Source: Cohnella fermenti (lineage in GTDB: Bacteria > Bacillota > Bacilli > Paenibacillales > Paenibacillaceae). From it: a stretch of 63,402 nucleotides of DNA. Of this stretch, positions 1-8,065 are shown piece after piece. Both the position numbers and the translations under genes were made by a program. The stretch covers positions 1 through 63,402 of the forward strand of contig NZ_SSOB01000051.1 of the NCBI RefSeq assembly GCF_004801405.1. Direction: 5' to 3'. Each line of letters starts with the position of its first letter. Positions within the stretch are counted from its first letter, which is position 1. Below the pieces are notes generated by a model that saw nothing but the letters and a program-made list of their open reading frames with translations, was not told the origin of the DNA and did no database searches.

Positions 1-121
1 TATCTACAAATAACCATTCTGTGAAAGATGCGTCGAAGAGCCGTATGCGGGAATTCCGCACGTACGGATCTGTGAGGGGGACGGGCACAATCCTCGAAAG
101 GAGAGGCCCTACCTACTCGAC
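1..121 (+). mobile_element. Group II intron, 3' end (domains V and VI)
   Basis: Positions 38-70 have the form of group II intron domain V: a GAGCCGTATGCGG arm, a short loop, and the matching CCGCACGTACGGATC arm. Positions 71-121 fold as domain VI, ending in the typical CCTACCTACTCGAC 3' end with an AC terminus. The intron body and any reverse transcriptase lie outside the window. The predicted 3' boundary is 121/122, because the sequence from 122 (CATTGG) aligns without gaps to the intact hairpin repeat at 2415. Recognition rests on recalled domain V/VI consensus and no covariance search was run. Confidence 0.8.
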
Positions 122-300
122 CATTGGAGCGGCTCGATGGCGGGCAGTTTGGGCGATTCTATGTGAAAAATAGCATACATAGAGAAAATTCCGGCTCGAG
201 TTGCCGGATGTATGCGAAAAATCACATAAAACGCCGTATTTCCCTACTGCCTGCGCCGACGAATGTGAAAAATCACATAAATTGCAAAAGCCTCCGGGCC
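122..300 (+). repeat. 52-bp-phased A-loop hairpin module A, interrupted by the intron
   Basis: Three copies of the motif typified by ATGTGAAAAATCACAT start at 161, 212 and 263 (spacing 51 and 51). The first hairpin of the module is split by the intron, and its 3' half is CATTGG at 122. The DNA between hairpins matches that of modules at 2402 and 41556, so this is one family of interspersed modules rather than a chance palindrome. Confidence 0.85.
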
Positions 301-364
301 AGAGGGGATCGAAGGGGCCAAATGGGGCCAAAGCGGCGAATAGCGATGCGGGAGAGAGGAAAAG

Positions 365-397
365 GACCGTCAGGGCAAGCCTCCTGGCGTTTTTTTT
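365..397 (+). terminator. Rho-independent terminator-like hairpin after module A
   Basis: The arms CGTCAGG and CCTGGCG (one G-U pair) are followed by eight T residues. A very similar hairpin follows module E at 41904-41929, so this stem may belong to the repeat module rather than to a particular gene. It lies upstream of yojF and would isolate that gene from transcription coming out of the intron side. Confidence 0.65.
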
Positions 398-465
398 ACG
401 TTCGCCGCCGGCGGCCAACAATGGTATACTGACGTAGAATGTTTCTCATACGAGGAGGGGACCCT

Positions 466-810
466 ATGCACCCTATCGACACGGCCGACGTTCAGCGCCG
501 AATCGACGCCCTGGTCGGGCAGGACTTATATGTGCACATGGAGATGACGACGGGAGCCTATACGGCTCATCACGATACGACGAAGCATCCGGCGGCGAAC
601 TTCATTACGAATGCCGTCGTTCGGTACGAGCTCGGCTCGATCTCGGGCGCCGGGCCATACCGGGTCGGACTCAAGCTGGAGAAGGGCTGGATCTACACGG
701 AAGGCTTGACCCATTACGACGCCGCCGAGGAAGAGCGGCTGCTCATGTCGGGTCACGACAGCTCCGGCAAGCTGGTCGTCTCGCTGCAGTTCAGTCGGGA
801 ACCCTTCTAA
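466..810 (+). CDS. yojF: YojF family protein (DUF1806)
   Basis: A 114-residue soluble protein starting MHPIDTADVQ. The ATG at 466 is chosen because GAGGAGGGG lies 6 bases upstream; an upstream in-frame ATG at 439 has no ribosome site. Length and sequence fit the small YojF family, whose gene sits directly before the bacillithiol deacetylase bshB2 in Bacillus subtilis, as here (gap about 35 bases). Its biochemical role is not established to my knowledge. Co-occurrence suggests that it supports bacillithiol synthesis. Confidence 0.85.
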   Translation: MHPIDTADVQRRIDALVGQDLYVHMEMTTGAYTAHHDTTKHPAANFITNAVVRYELGSISGAGPYRVGLKLEKGWIYTEGLTHYDAAEEERLLMSGHDSSGKLVVSLQFSREPF

Positions 811-845
811 CCGTGAACTATTCAGAATAGAGAGGAGAGATGGAC

Positions 846-1505
846 ATGCACCAATCGATATTAGTTGTGCTGCCGCATCCGGACGACGAGTGCTTCGGCC
901 TGTCGGGGACGCTTGCGAAGGAGATCGCGGGCGGAGCGCGCGTGACCTACGGCTGCCTGACGCTAGGGCAGATGGGGCGCAACATGGGGGCCGAACCGTA
1001 CAACAGCCGCGTGGCGCTTCCTTCCGTGCGGAAGGGGGAACTTGAGAAGTCCTGCGCGGCGATCGGCATTCAGGACGTGCGGCTGATGGGCTTCCACGAC
1101 AAGACGATCGAGTTCGAGGATCGCACGCTGCTCGACGGCGCCATCGAGGAGCTCGTTCGCGAGGTGAAGCCGGACGTTATCTACACGTTCTATCCCGGCT
1201 ACTCCGTCCATCCCGACCATGACGCGACCGGGGCGGCCGTCGTTCGGGTTATCGGGAGGCTGCCGAAGGGCGAGCGCCCGCCGGTTCGCTGCATGGCGTT
1301 CTCGCGGGACCATGAGCGGGACATCGGCGGTCCGGACGTGTTCGAGGACGTAAAGAGCTTCCTGAAGCCGAAGGTCGCTTCCATCCTGGCGCATCGCACG
1401 CAGTTCCAGGTGCCGGGACTCGACGGCGAGAACGCGCACAAATCGAAGGAGCTCCAAGAGAGATTCGGAACCGAGCGGTTCTGGACGTATCCGTTCGGGG
1501 ATTGA
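846..1505 (+). CDS. bshB2: Bacillithiol biosynthesis deacetylase BshB2
   Basis: A 219-residue LmbE/PIG-L family zinc hydrolase. The HPDDE metal-binding motif is near the N-terminus (residues 11-15), and the later PGYSVHPDHD segment supplies another metal ligand and the catalytic region. The family removes acetyl from N-acetylglucosaminyl-malate during synthesis of bacillithiol, the main low-molecular-weight thiol of Bacilli. The ATG at 846 is spaced better from AGAGGAGAG than the ATG at 840. Its pairing with yojF supports the BshB2 assignment over BshB1. Confidence 0.88.
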   Translation: MHQSILVVLPHPDDECFGLSGTLAKEIAGGARVTYGCLTLGQMGRNMGAEPYNSRVALPSVRKGELEKSCAAIGIQDVRLMGFHDKTIEFEDRTLLDGAIEELVREVKPDVIYTFYPGYSVHPDHDATGAAVVRVIGRLPKGERPPVRCMAFSRDHERDIGGPDVFEDVKSFLKPKVASILAHRTQFQVPGLDGENAHKSKELQERFGTERFWTYPFGD

Positions 1506-1553
1506 AGAACCAGCGCAGCGAGAAATGAATTCCATATGGGAGAGTCTGCTGCC

Positions 1554-2305
1554 ATGAGGTATAAGATGGGGATCGCGCTTGCTGCGATCCTTCTGTTTGT
1601 CACGACTTATTCATTCGCGTTCGCTCAAACCGACTCTTCGATCGGTATAAAGCTGAACGATCAAACACTGGCGTTGAGCCAGCAACCTTATGCGGAGAAT
1701 GGAGCGGTCATGATTCCGTTAAGAGGCGTATTCGAGAAGCTTGGTTTGAGTGTCGACTGGACAGGGACAGTATATCGTTCCGGAGATGAAGCCGGGCGAT
1801 ACGGCTCAGGCAAGCGTAACGATCATTGGCGTTCATTCTTATAAGGCTCCGGAACGTGCTTCGTTCACATATCGGCAAGGCAATCGACTGCTTGGCGAGA
1901 TTCGACTGTTGAATGTAGGGGCTTCTCAAGTAACAGGGCATGTGAAGGATGATCTCGGCAATGCGGTATCCGCTAGTTTTACGGTAAACTGGAACGATCG
2001 GACGGCGAATACATCCTATATGTGGCCGGAATTCCCTATGAGTTTACCTACGAGGCGTCCATGACAAGTTTGCTTGATGTTGTTCTTCCAAGATAGTTTC
2101 TTTCGTAGAACCAGGAATGAATAGAACTTATTACGTTGGAGGAATGATGGAAGGGAAGACTTATCGCCTTGAATTGCAGGCTTTATATCTACGGACGATC
2201 AATTCTTCGACTCCGATTAATGTAAACAGGAAGATGTCCCATACCATCACCTTCGTCTACGAGAAGTCGATGAAGTCCCTTGATCCGGTCGTATTTGAGC
2301 CATAG
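1554..2305 (+). pseudogene. Decayed copper amine oxidase N-terminal domain protein
   Basis: The first frame (from ATG 1554) encodes a signal peptide and one copper-amine-oxidase N-terminal-like repeat with the hallmark MIPLRGVFEKLGLSVDW, then breaks near 1760. Protein-like sequence continues in another frame to about 2030 (containing VPEMKPGDTAQASV and SASFTVNW), and in a third from about 2117 to the stop at 2305. At least two frame changes are needed to join them, and no complete gene is visible. These domains are common in secreted cell-wall proteins of Paenibacillaceae. Base composition is more AT-rich than the flanking genes. I read it as a degenerate secreted protein; sequencing error is the alternative. 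Confidence 0.6.
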
Positions 2306-2320
2306 CAGAGAATATGCATT

Positions 2321-2358
2321 TCCGTCGTCGGGCCTTCGAGCCCGGCGGCTTTTTTTGC
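2321..2358 (+). terminator. Rho-independent terminator
   Basis: A strong stem (GTCGTCGGGC with GCCCGGCGGC, loop around CTTCGA) is followed by seven T residues. It ends the yojF/bshB2/pseudogene transcription unit. Confidence 0.85.
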
Positions 2359-2394
2359 TTATGGTGACAAGGGAGAGCGAGGCCGTCAATGGCG

Positions 2395-2580
2395 GGAATA
2401 TATGTGAAAATTCACATTGGCGCAGCACGATAGCGGGCGATTTGGGCGATTGTATGCGAAAAACCACATTCGTGGAGGAATTTCCGGCCCGAGGGGCCGC
2501 ATATATGCGAGAAATCATATAAAACGCCGCGATTGCCTCCAATCCAAGCTGACGAATGTAAAAAATCATATAAAATCGCA
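2395..2580 (+). repeat. 52-bp-phased A-loop hairpin module B
   Basis: Four hairpins start at 2402, 2454, 2505 and 2556 (spacing 52, 51, 51). The first is ATGTGAAAATTCACAT and the others are variants of ATGYGAAAAAYCACAT. The same spacings, and much of the inter-hairpin DNA, recur at 41556-41725. Position 2415 gives the intact form of the site that the intron interrupts at 122. Confidence 0.85.
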
Positions 2581-3147
2581 AAAGTCACCGCAAAAGTCAC
2601 CGTAAGAGTCACCGCCAAGGGAATCGGATCGGGGGAGCGAGCAGCGTGGAGGCTCCTCCTTCATGACCAGCGGAACGGCGCACATCTAGGAGAAGAGACA
2701 GAGATCCAAAGTACGTCTCGCTCCTCCGTTGCTCCCGCAAACCCTCGGAACCTTCCTCATATTTCTCATTCGCGCGTGAATTCCTTCTCATTTTCCCCGG
2801 CTGGCGATTGTCCTCTCTCATGCTGTAAGCGCTTCAATAACCGATTTCTTCGATGGGAATTCTAAAATCTATTTAAATTCCTCCCCGCACCCCGAGAATC
2901 GCCCTGAGACATAGGTCCCACCGAATGCTCTTATATATAGGAAGAAACACGAATTCGGGAGCGGACGAGGAGAATGGCCGAAGGCTTGAATACGTGACGA
3001 CTGGCGGGGAGTTTGTGGGAAAAAATGGGTTGAATTCCGCTGAGAAAAATTTGGCGGCGTGACCTAGGACTCAAAATCACCCTGCCCAGCACCGCCCGTG
3101 AAATCGGTACTCCCGGAGCATGGGCATGTCAGATGCCGCAGGGTATG
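2581..3147. other. Intergenic stretch without a convincing gene
   Basis: No reading frame here has a ribosome site or recognisable product. A catabolite-responsive-element-like sequence, TGTAAGCGCTTCAA, lies at 2824-2837 with one mismatch from the recalled consensus; it has no obvious target because the next gene starts 400 bases away. The rest appears featureless. Confidence 0.5.
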
Positions 3148-3170
3148 TTGAAAATAGACACCATTTTCAA
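3148..3170. promoter_or_regulatory. Palindromic operator candidate upstream of the NarL-type pair
   Basis: A perfect inverted repeat, TTGAAAAT and ATTTTCAA separated by 7 bases, lies 66 bases before the kinase start. Its dyad form and position suit a site for a regulator of this two-component operon, possibly the operon's own NarL-type regulator. This is inference only. Confidence 0.4.
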
Positions 3171-3236
3171 AATCGAGGGAAATGAGAAGAAGATTGGAGT
3201 TTTCTCATCATTGACATGGAAAGGGTGAAGACAGGA

Positions 3237-3893
3237 ATGGCTATTCAGAGCGAGTCCGGATTGGAGCCGTACGTTCTCTTCGAAGAGCGAACCCGAATTG
3301 CGGAAGAGCTTCACGATCGAATCTGTCCGCATCTGTTCGGGATTGCGTGCGCGGTTCATTCCGTCGAACAGGAATGGGGCTCCTTGTCGGAGGAGCAGAA
3401 GCTGGAGCAGCTTAGGGAGATTCAGGCGGCCGCCTCGACGGCGTCCCGCGAGATGCGGGCGACGATCTACGATCTGAGCTCGGCGGAAGAAGAGGGGGCG
3501 TCCTGGCTTGACGGAATTCGGTCGCTGCTTCACAGCCTGGGCAAGCTGAACGGCGTCCGGATCGGCTTCTGCGCGCCGGATTCCGTCTGTCGCTTGTCCG
3601 TCCACCAACGGAAGGCGCTGTACCGAATCATCTCCGAAGCGGCGGGCAATGCGATCCGTCATGGCGAGTGCAGCGAGGTGAACGTGAAGCTGTCGATGCT
3701 GCGTTCGTCCGTCACGCTCCGCGTCTCCGACAACGGGAGGGGCTTCGATGCGTGCGCGCGGCTGGCGAAGGAGAAGGAGTACGGCTTCGGGCTTCGCAAC
3801 ATGAGACAGCAGGCGACCTCGCTTGGCGGCTCCATGCAGATATGCAGCCAGCCCGGCAGCGGAGCGCGGATCGTCGTGCGTCTGCCTATTTAG
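3237..3893 (+). CDS. Cytosolic NarL-type sensor histidine kinase (HisKA_3)
   Basis: A 218-residue kinase with no membrane segment or N-terminal sensor domain. The dimerisation/phosphoacceptor helix starts near residue 16, with RIAEELHDR placing the phosphorylated histidine at residue 26. The ATP-binding half carries SEAAGNAIRHG (N box), SDNGRGF (G1) and GFGLRNMRQQA (G2). The ATG at 3237 is preferred to 3216 because GAAAGGGTGA lies 8 bases upstream. It is followed 16 bases later by its response regulator. Lacking a sensor domain, it must read a cytoplasmic signal or a partner protein. The pair lies next to the EPS locus, which it could control; this is unproven. Confidence 0.85.
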   Translation: MAIQSESGLEPYVLFEERTRIAEELHDRICPHLFGIACAVHSVEQEWGSLSEEQKLEQLREIQAAASTASREMRATIYDLSSAEEEGASWLDGIRSLLHSLGKLNGVRIGFCAPDSVCRLSVHQRKALYRIISEAAGNAIRHGECSEVNVKLSMLRSSVTLRVSDNGRGFDACARLAKEKEYGFGLRNMRQQATSLGGSMQICSQPGSGARIVVRLPI

Positions 3894-3909
3894 CAAGAGA
3901 GGTGATTGT

Positions 3910-4581
3910 GTGAAAATCGTTATCGTAGACGACCACCCGCTCGTGCGGGGCGGCCTTAAGGCGATTGTGTCGAAGGAAGAGGAGCTTGAGCTGGCCGGTG
4001 AAGCGGACTCGATCGGAGAGGCGATTGCGCTTATCGATCGGACAAGGCCGGACGTCGCCGTCGTCGACATCAAGTTGGGCGCGGAGTCCGGCTTCGAGCT
4101 TGTGAAGGCGTGCCGCGGGCTGCCGTGCTCGTTCATGATGCTGACCTCGTCGGCATCGGAGACGGACATTCGGCTGGCCCAGGAGAGCGGCGCTTCCGGC
4201 TATGTGCTGAAGGAGGCGCCGCCGGAGGAGCTGCTGCTCGCAATCAAGATGATCGGCAGGGGGCGCACGTACTTCGACCAGAGCCTGCTCGGCGCTCTGC
4301 TGCGCAAGGACCCGGACGATCCGCTCGAGAAGCTGACGCCGAAGGAACGGGAGGTGCTCGGCGCGCTTGGGGAGGGCTTGTCGAACGGAGCGGTGGCCCG
4401 CAAGCTTGTCATCAGCGAGTTCACGGTCAAGAAGCATGTCAGCCGGATCTTCCAGAAGCTGAACCTCGGGGACCGCACGCAGGCCGCGCTGTTCGCGCAA
4501 GCGCAAGGAATCGGGTCGTATTCGCCACCTGACAAGCAAGAGGAGGGGAATGTCCCCTTGTATGGTACGAAAGTGGAATAG
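3910..4581 (+). CDS. NarL/LuxR-type response regulator
   Basis: 223 residues. The receiver domain has acidic residues D7 and D8 and the phosphoacceptor D53 (in VVDIKLG). It is followed by a LuxR-type helix-turn-helix with LTPKEREVLGALGEGLSN and the recognition helix region SEFTVKKHVSRIF. The GTG at 3910 is used because GAGAGGTGA precedes it. It forms an operon with the upstream kinase. It ends in a short non-conserved tail after the DNA-binding domain. Confidence 0.9.
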   Translation: MKIVIVDDHPLVRGGLKAIVSKEEELELAGEADSIGEAIALIDRTRPDVAVVDIKLGAESGFELVKACRGLPCSFMMLTSSASETDIRLAQESGASGYVLKEAPPEELLLAIKMIGRGRTYFDQSLLGALLRKDPDDPLEKLTPKEREVLGALGEGLSNGAVARKLVISEFTVKKHVSRIFQKLNLGDRTQAALFAQAQGIGSYSPPDKQEEGNVPLYGTKVE

Positions 4582-4828
4582 GGATGCTACCGACGCGGCA
4601 GGGTGATGGCTTCTGAAGAAGAAGCAAAATCATCCTGTCGCGTAATAGTTTTGTCCGGAGAGATCGGCTTAGAATTTAATTAGGCGAGATGAGGCGGAGC
4701 TAAAGCGGAGTTAGAACGGAGATACAGCAGAGATACAGCGGGAATAAGACGAGCTCCGGCAGACGGAACAAACGTAATTAATCAGAAAATTTCGACTAAA
4801 TCCAATACAGACGACGGAGGACGACGGC

Positions 4829-5587
4829 TTGGAAATTCAACGATACTGGAGCGTAATCCGGAAGAGGCTGTGGATGATCGCCCTTATCGCGATCGTCGGA
4901 TGTTTGGCGGCAGGGTGGTACACAAGCAGGCATTCGCAGCCGAGCTACCAAGCGGTCGTGAAGCTGATGGTCTACCAGAAGACGGAGCCGGAAGCGGGAG
5001 CAACGGCAACGCCCGACGCCGCCGCGATCAATTCCAGCATCCAGCTTATCAAGACCTACAAGCAATTGATTCTCACGCCAAGAATACTGAACCGGGTCGC
5101 GGAGATGTATCCCGATCTTCACACGACGGCGGGAGAGCTCGGGGCGAAGCTCGGCGTCTCCTCCGCAAGCGAGACGCAGCTTATGACCGTCGCCGTGACG
5201 GACGGATCGTACCCGAGGGCGGCCAAGATGGCCAACGCTGTCGCCAGTGTTTTCCAAGAGCAGGTGAAGGAGCTGCTGAACTTAAGCAACGTGTTCGTCA
5301 TCGATTGGGCCGACCCGTCGGAGGCGAGGGGGGGCGCAGCCCCTTCAACCGCCAAGAACGTCGCGATTGCGCTGGTCCTGACGCTCATGATCGGCGGAGG
5401 CCTCGCCTTCCTGCTGGAGCATATGGACGATTCGGTCAAGGACGAGCGGGACGTGCGGGAGCGGCTGAACATGCCGCTGCTCTCGGACATTCCGCGAATC
5501 GGAAGGCGGGAGCTGGCAGAACGGGATGGCAGCCCCGCATCAAGCTTGAAGACGAGGAGGAGTTCGAATGTCACATTGGATGCGTAA
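4829..5587 (+). CDS. Polysaccharide chain-length regulator / CpsD activator (Wzz family, YveK/CapA-like)
   Basis: 252 residues with a Wzz topology: a short cytoplasmic start, a membrane helix at about residues 13-33, a long extracellular part, and a second helix at about 172-196 followed by a cytoplasmic tail. In Gram-positive EPS systems this protein pairs with the CpsD-type ATPase and sets chain length during Wzy polymerisation. The TTG start at 4829 has GGAGG about 10 bases upstream. It overlaps the next gene by 20 bases. It is the first gene of the EPS locus. Confidence 0.85.
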   Translation: MEIQRYWSVIRKRLWMIALIAIVGCLAAGWYTSRHSQPSYQAVVKLMVYQKTEPEAGATATPDAAAINSSIQLIKTYKQLILTPRILNRVAEMYPDLHTTAGELGAKLGVSSASETQLMTVAVTDGSYPRAAKMANAVASVFQEQVKELLNLSNVFVIDWADPSEARGGAAPSTAKNVAIALVLTLMIGGGLAFLLEHMDDSVKDERDVRERLNMPLLSDIPRIGRRELAERDGSPASSLKTRRSSNVTLDA

Positions 5588-6233
5588 CGAGGGGATGCGT
5601 AGCCGGGGGCTCATTACGAGCCGGAGCCCGAAGTCGAAGGCCGCCGAAGGCTACCGCAAGCTGCGGACGAGCATCGAGATGCTGGGGCGGAGCGGGAGCC
5701 TGAAGACGATCGCGGTCGTCTCCGCCGAATCGGGCGAAGGCAGAAGCACGACTTCGGCCAACATCGCCGTTGCCTACTCGCAGGCGAACCGCAAGGTGCT
5801 GCTGCTCGACTCGGATCTGCGGTCGCCGGCGCTGCACCGGATCTTCGAGCTTCGCAACGACAAGGGCTTAAGCACGGTGCTGGCCGGAGACGGCGATGTG
5901 GAGGTTGCGGAGGTTGCGCAGCGGACGGAGATCGACAATCTGCGGGTCGTCTGCGCGGGGCCCGTGCCGCCGAATCCTGCGGAACTGCTCGAGTCCGAGG
6001 CGATGACCGCCTTGCTCGAATCCGCGAAGAGGAGCTTCGACATCGTTATTCTCGACACCGCCGCCATGCAAGGCGCCTCGGACGGGCTGATCGTCGCCGA
6101 CAAGTGCGACGGCGCCGTGCTCGTCATCCGGCGCGGCCGGACGAAGCTGGAAGCCGCCGAACGGGCGAAGGAATCGCTGGAGGCGAGCCGAACCCAGATG
6201 ATCGGCGCGGTGTTCAACCGCATCGGCCGCTGA
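5568..6233 (+). CDS. CpsD/CapB-like bacterial tyrosine-kinase-family ATPase, atypical
   Basis: 221 residues resembling BY-kinases such as CpsD and YwqD: a P-loop region SAESGEGRSTTSANIA, Walker A' LLLDSDLRSP, and Walker B FDIVILDTAAM. Two features are odd. The invariant Walker A lysine is replaced by arginine (GEGRST), and the C-terminus ends FNRIGR with no tyrosine cluster, which is the usual autophosphorylation site. It may bind nucleotide and regulate assembly without acting as a normal tyrosine kinase. It is translationally linked to the chain-length regulator upstream. Confidence 0.85.
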   Translation: MSHWMRNEGMRSRGLITSRSPKSKAAEGYRKLRTSIEMLGRSGSLKTIAVVSAESGEGRSTTSANIAVAYSQANRKVLLLDSDLRSPALHRIFELRNDKGLSTVLAGDGDVEVAEVAQRTEIDNLRVVCAGPVPPNPAELLESEAMTALLESAKRSFDIVILDTAAMQGASDGLIVADKCDGAVLVIRRGRTKLEAAERAKESLEASRTQMIGAVFNRIGR

Positions 6234-6462
6234 GCGACGATGAGATGAGCGATTAGAGAACAACGCAAGCGATCCCGCGAGGGAAGGACATGTCTCCTGC
6301 TCCTTTATCACCGGAGGCACTCGGCCATGCTGTGGGCATAGCGGCCTTAGACGTGAATCGTCAAGGGTGTGGCGTGAGGATGGGTTCGATGCCCGCTTGT
6401 TTTATTTTGTTTGGCAAATCTGCAAGTTGCGAGAGAGATTGACATAGATGGGGTGAGAGCGA

Positions 6463-7362
6463 ATGAAAAAAGTGAGAAAGGCCATCATTCCCGCGGCCGG
6501 GCTCGGGACGAGATTCCTGCCCGCGACCAAGGCGATGCCGAAGGAGATGCTGCCGATCGTCGACAAGCCGACGATCCAGTACATCGTGGAGGAGGCGATC
6601 GAATCCGGAATCGAGGATATTATCGTCGTCACCGGCAAGGGCAAACGGGCGATCGAGGATCACTTTGACATCGCCTTCGAGCTCGAGCAGACACTGGAAG
6701 AGAAGGGCAAGCTCGACATCCTGGACAAGGTTCGCCAGTCGTCGAACGTCGAGATTCACTACATCCGGCAGAAGGAAGCGAAGGGGCTCGGCCATGCGGT
6801 CTGGTGCGCCCGCAACTTCATCGGCAACGAGCCGTTCGCCGTGCTGCTCGGGGATGACATCGTGCAGTCGGACACTCCGTGCACCGGCCAGTTGATCAAG
6901 CAATACGAGAAGACCGGCAAGTCGGTCATCGGCGTGCAGGCGGTCGGCACGGACCAGACGAGCCGCTACGGCATTCTCGATCCTTACGAGAAGAGCGGCC
7001 GGCTGTACAAGGTTCGCCGCTTCGTGGAGAAGCCGCCGCAAGGGCAGGCGCCGTCCAATCTGGCGATCATGGGCCGCTATGTGCTGGCGCCGGAGATCTT
7101 CGAATTCCTCGGGCGGCACGAGGTCGGGGCGGGCGGCGAGATTCAGCTTACCGACGCGATCCAGAAGCTGAACGAGGAGCTTGGCGTGTACGCCTACGAC
7201 TTCGAGGGGATGAGGTACGACGTCGGCGAGAAGCTCGGCTACATCATGACGACGGTCGACTTCGCGCTTCGCAACGAAGAGCTTAAACACAAGCTGGTAT
7301 CGCAGCTTGAGGAGCTGCTCTGGAGAGAGAAGGTGAGCGGAAGCCATGGCCCTGCGGTATGA
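6463..7362 (+). CDS. galU: UTP-glucose-1-phosphate uridylyltransferase
   Basis: 299 residues, the normal GalU length. The N-terminal nucleotide-binding signature AGLGTRFLPATKAMPKEM and the later VDKPTIQYIVEEA segment are typical. It makes UDP-glucose from UTP and glucose-1-phosphate. UDP-glucose feeds the downstream Ugd, which gives UDP-glucuronate, and probably the priming transferase. It overlaps the priming transferase gene by 17 bases, which suggests coupled translation. A gap of about 230 bases separates it from the CpsD gene. Confidence 0.95.
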   Translation: MKKVRKAIIPAAGLGTRFLPATKAMPKEMLPIVDKPTIQYIVEEAIESGIEDIIVVTGKGKRAIEDHFDIAFELEQTLEEKGKLDILDKVRQSSNVEIHYIRQKEAKGLGHAVWCARNFIGNEPFAVLLGDDIVQSDTPCTGQLIKQYEKTGKSVIGVQAVGTDQTSRYGILDPYEKSGRLYKVRRFVEKPPQGQAPSNLAIMGRYVLAPEIFEFLGRHEVGAGGEIQLTDAIQKLNEELGVYAYDFEGMRYDVGEKLGYIMTTVDFALRNEELKHKLVSQLEELLWREKVSGSHGPAV

Positions 7363-8038
7363 TCGCGACATTGTCGCCAAAATGACGGAATTCGAGCGGA
7401 AGCGGCTGGCCGAACGCAGCAAGGACGGCCTGGCGATCTATACGGCCGTCAAGCGGGCGATGGACGTGGCCGGTTCGCTCTGCGGAATCGCGCTGCTCTC
7501 CCCGGTGCTCGCCTCCGTCGCGCTGCTCATCAAGCTGGACGATCCGAAGGCGCCGATTCTGTTCGGCCAGACGCGGATCGGGAAGAACGGCGTGCCGTTC
7601 CGCATGTACAAGTTCCGCTCCATGATTCCGGACGCGGAGAAGAAGCTTGGGGACCTGCTCGCGAAGAACGAGATTCAGGGCGCGATGTTCAAGATGAAGG
7701 ACGACCCGCGCATTACCCGAATCGGCAAGGTGCTTCGCAAGTCGAGCCTGGACGAGCTGCCGCAATTGTTCAACGTGCTAAGAGGAGAGATGTCGCTCGT
7801 CGGCCCGCGGCCGCCGCTGCCCAGGGAGGTGGAACAGTACACGGAATACGACAAGCTCCGCTTGACGGTCGCTTCGGGCTGCACGGGATTGTGGCAGGTG
7901 AACGGCCGCAACGAGCTCAGCTTCGAGCAGATGGTGGAGCTCGACCTGCAATACATTCGGCAGAGGAGCATTCGGGGGGATCTGAAGATTATATTCCGGA
8001 CCTTCAAGCTGTTGCTTGGGGCCAAGAACGCGTATTAA
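7346..8038 (+). CDS. Undecaprenyl-phosphate sugar-1-phosphate (priming) transferase
   Basis: 230 residues of the bacterial sugar transferase family, which transfers a sugar-1-phosphate to undecaprenyl phosphate as the first step of EPS repeat-unit assembly. It has one N-terminal membrane segment (about residues 36-58), then the conserved FGQTRIGKNGVPFRMYKFRSM block, SLDELPQLFNVLRGEMSLVG and the GLWQVNGRN block. It is a short form lacking the N-terminal multi-helix domain of WcaJ/WbaP. Proximity to galU makes glucose a reasonable donor sugar, but this is inferred. Confidence 0.92.
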   Translation: MALRYDRDIVAKMTEFERKRLAERSKDGLAIYTAVKRAMDVAGSLCGIALLSPVLASVALLIKLDDPKAPILFGQTRIGKNGVPFRMYKFRSMIPDAEKKLGDLLAKNEIQGAMFKMKDDPRITRIGKVLRKSSLDELPQLFNVLRGEMSLVGPRPPLPREVEQYTEYDKLRLTVASGCTGLWQVNGRNELSFEQMVELDLQYIRQRSIRGDLKIIFRTFKLLLGAKNAY

Positions 8039-8065
8039 CGCATTAAACCGAGAGGGTGGCTGTGC

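Noticed and set aside
124..432. Small proteins encoded by the hairpin modules (repeated NHIK- or CDFSH-like peptides on either strand)
   Set aside because: Open frames arise because many steps are 51 bp (17 codons). There is no ribosome site, steps of 52 break the frame in other modules, and stem symmetry explains the conservation better.
2824..2837. Functional catabolite-responsive element
   Set aside because: It lies about 400 bases from the nearest start codon and has no linked carbohydrate gene; probably chance.
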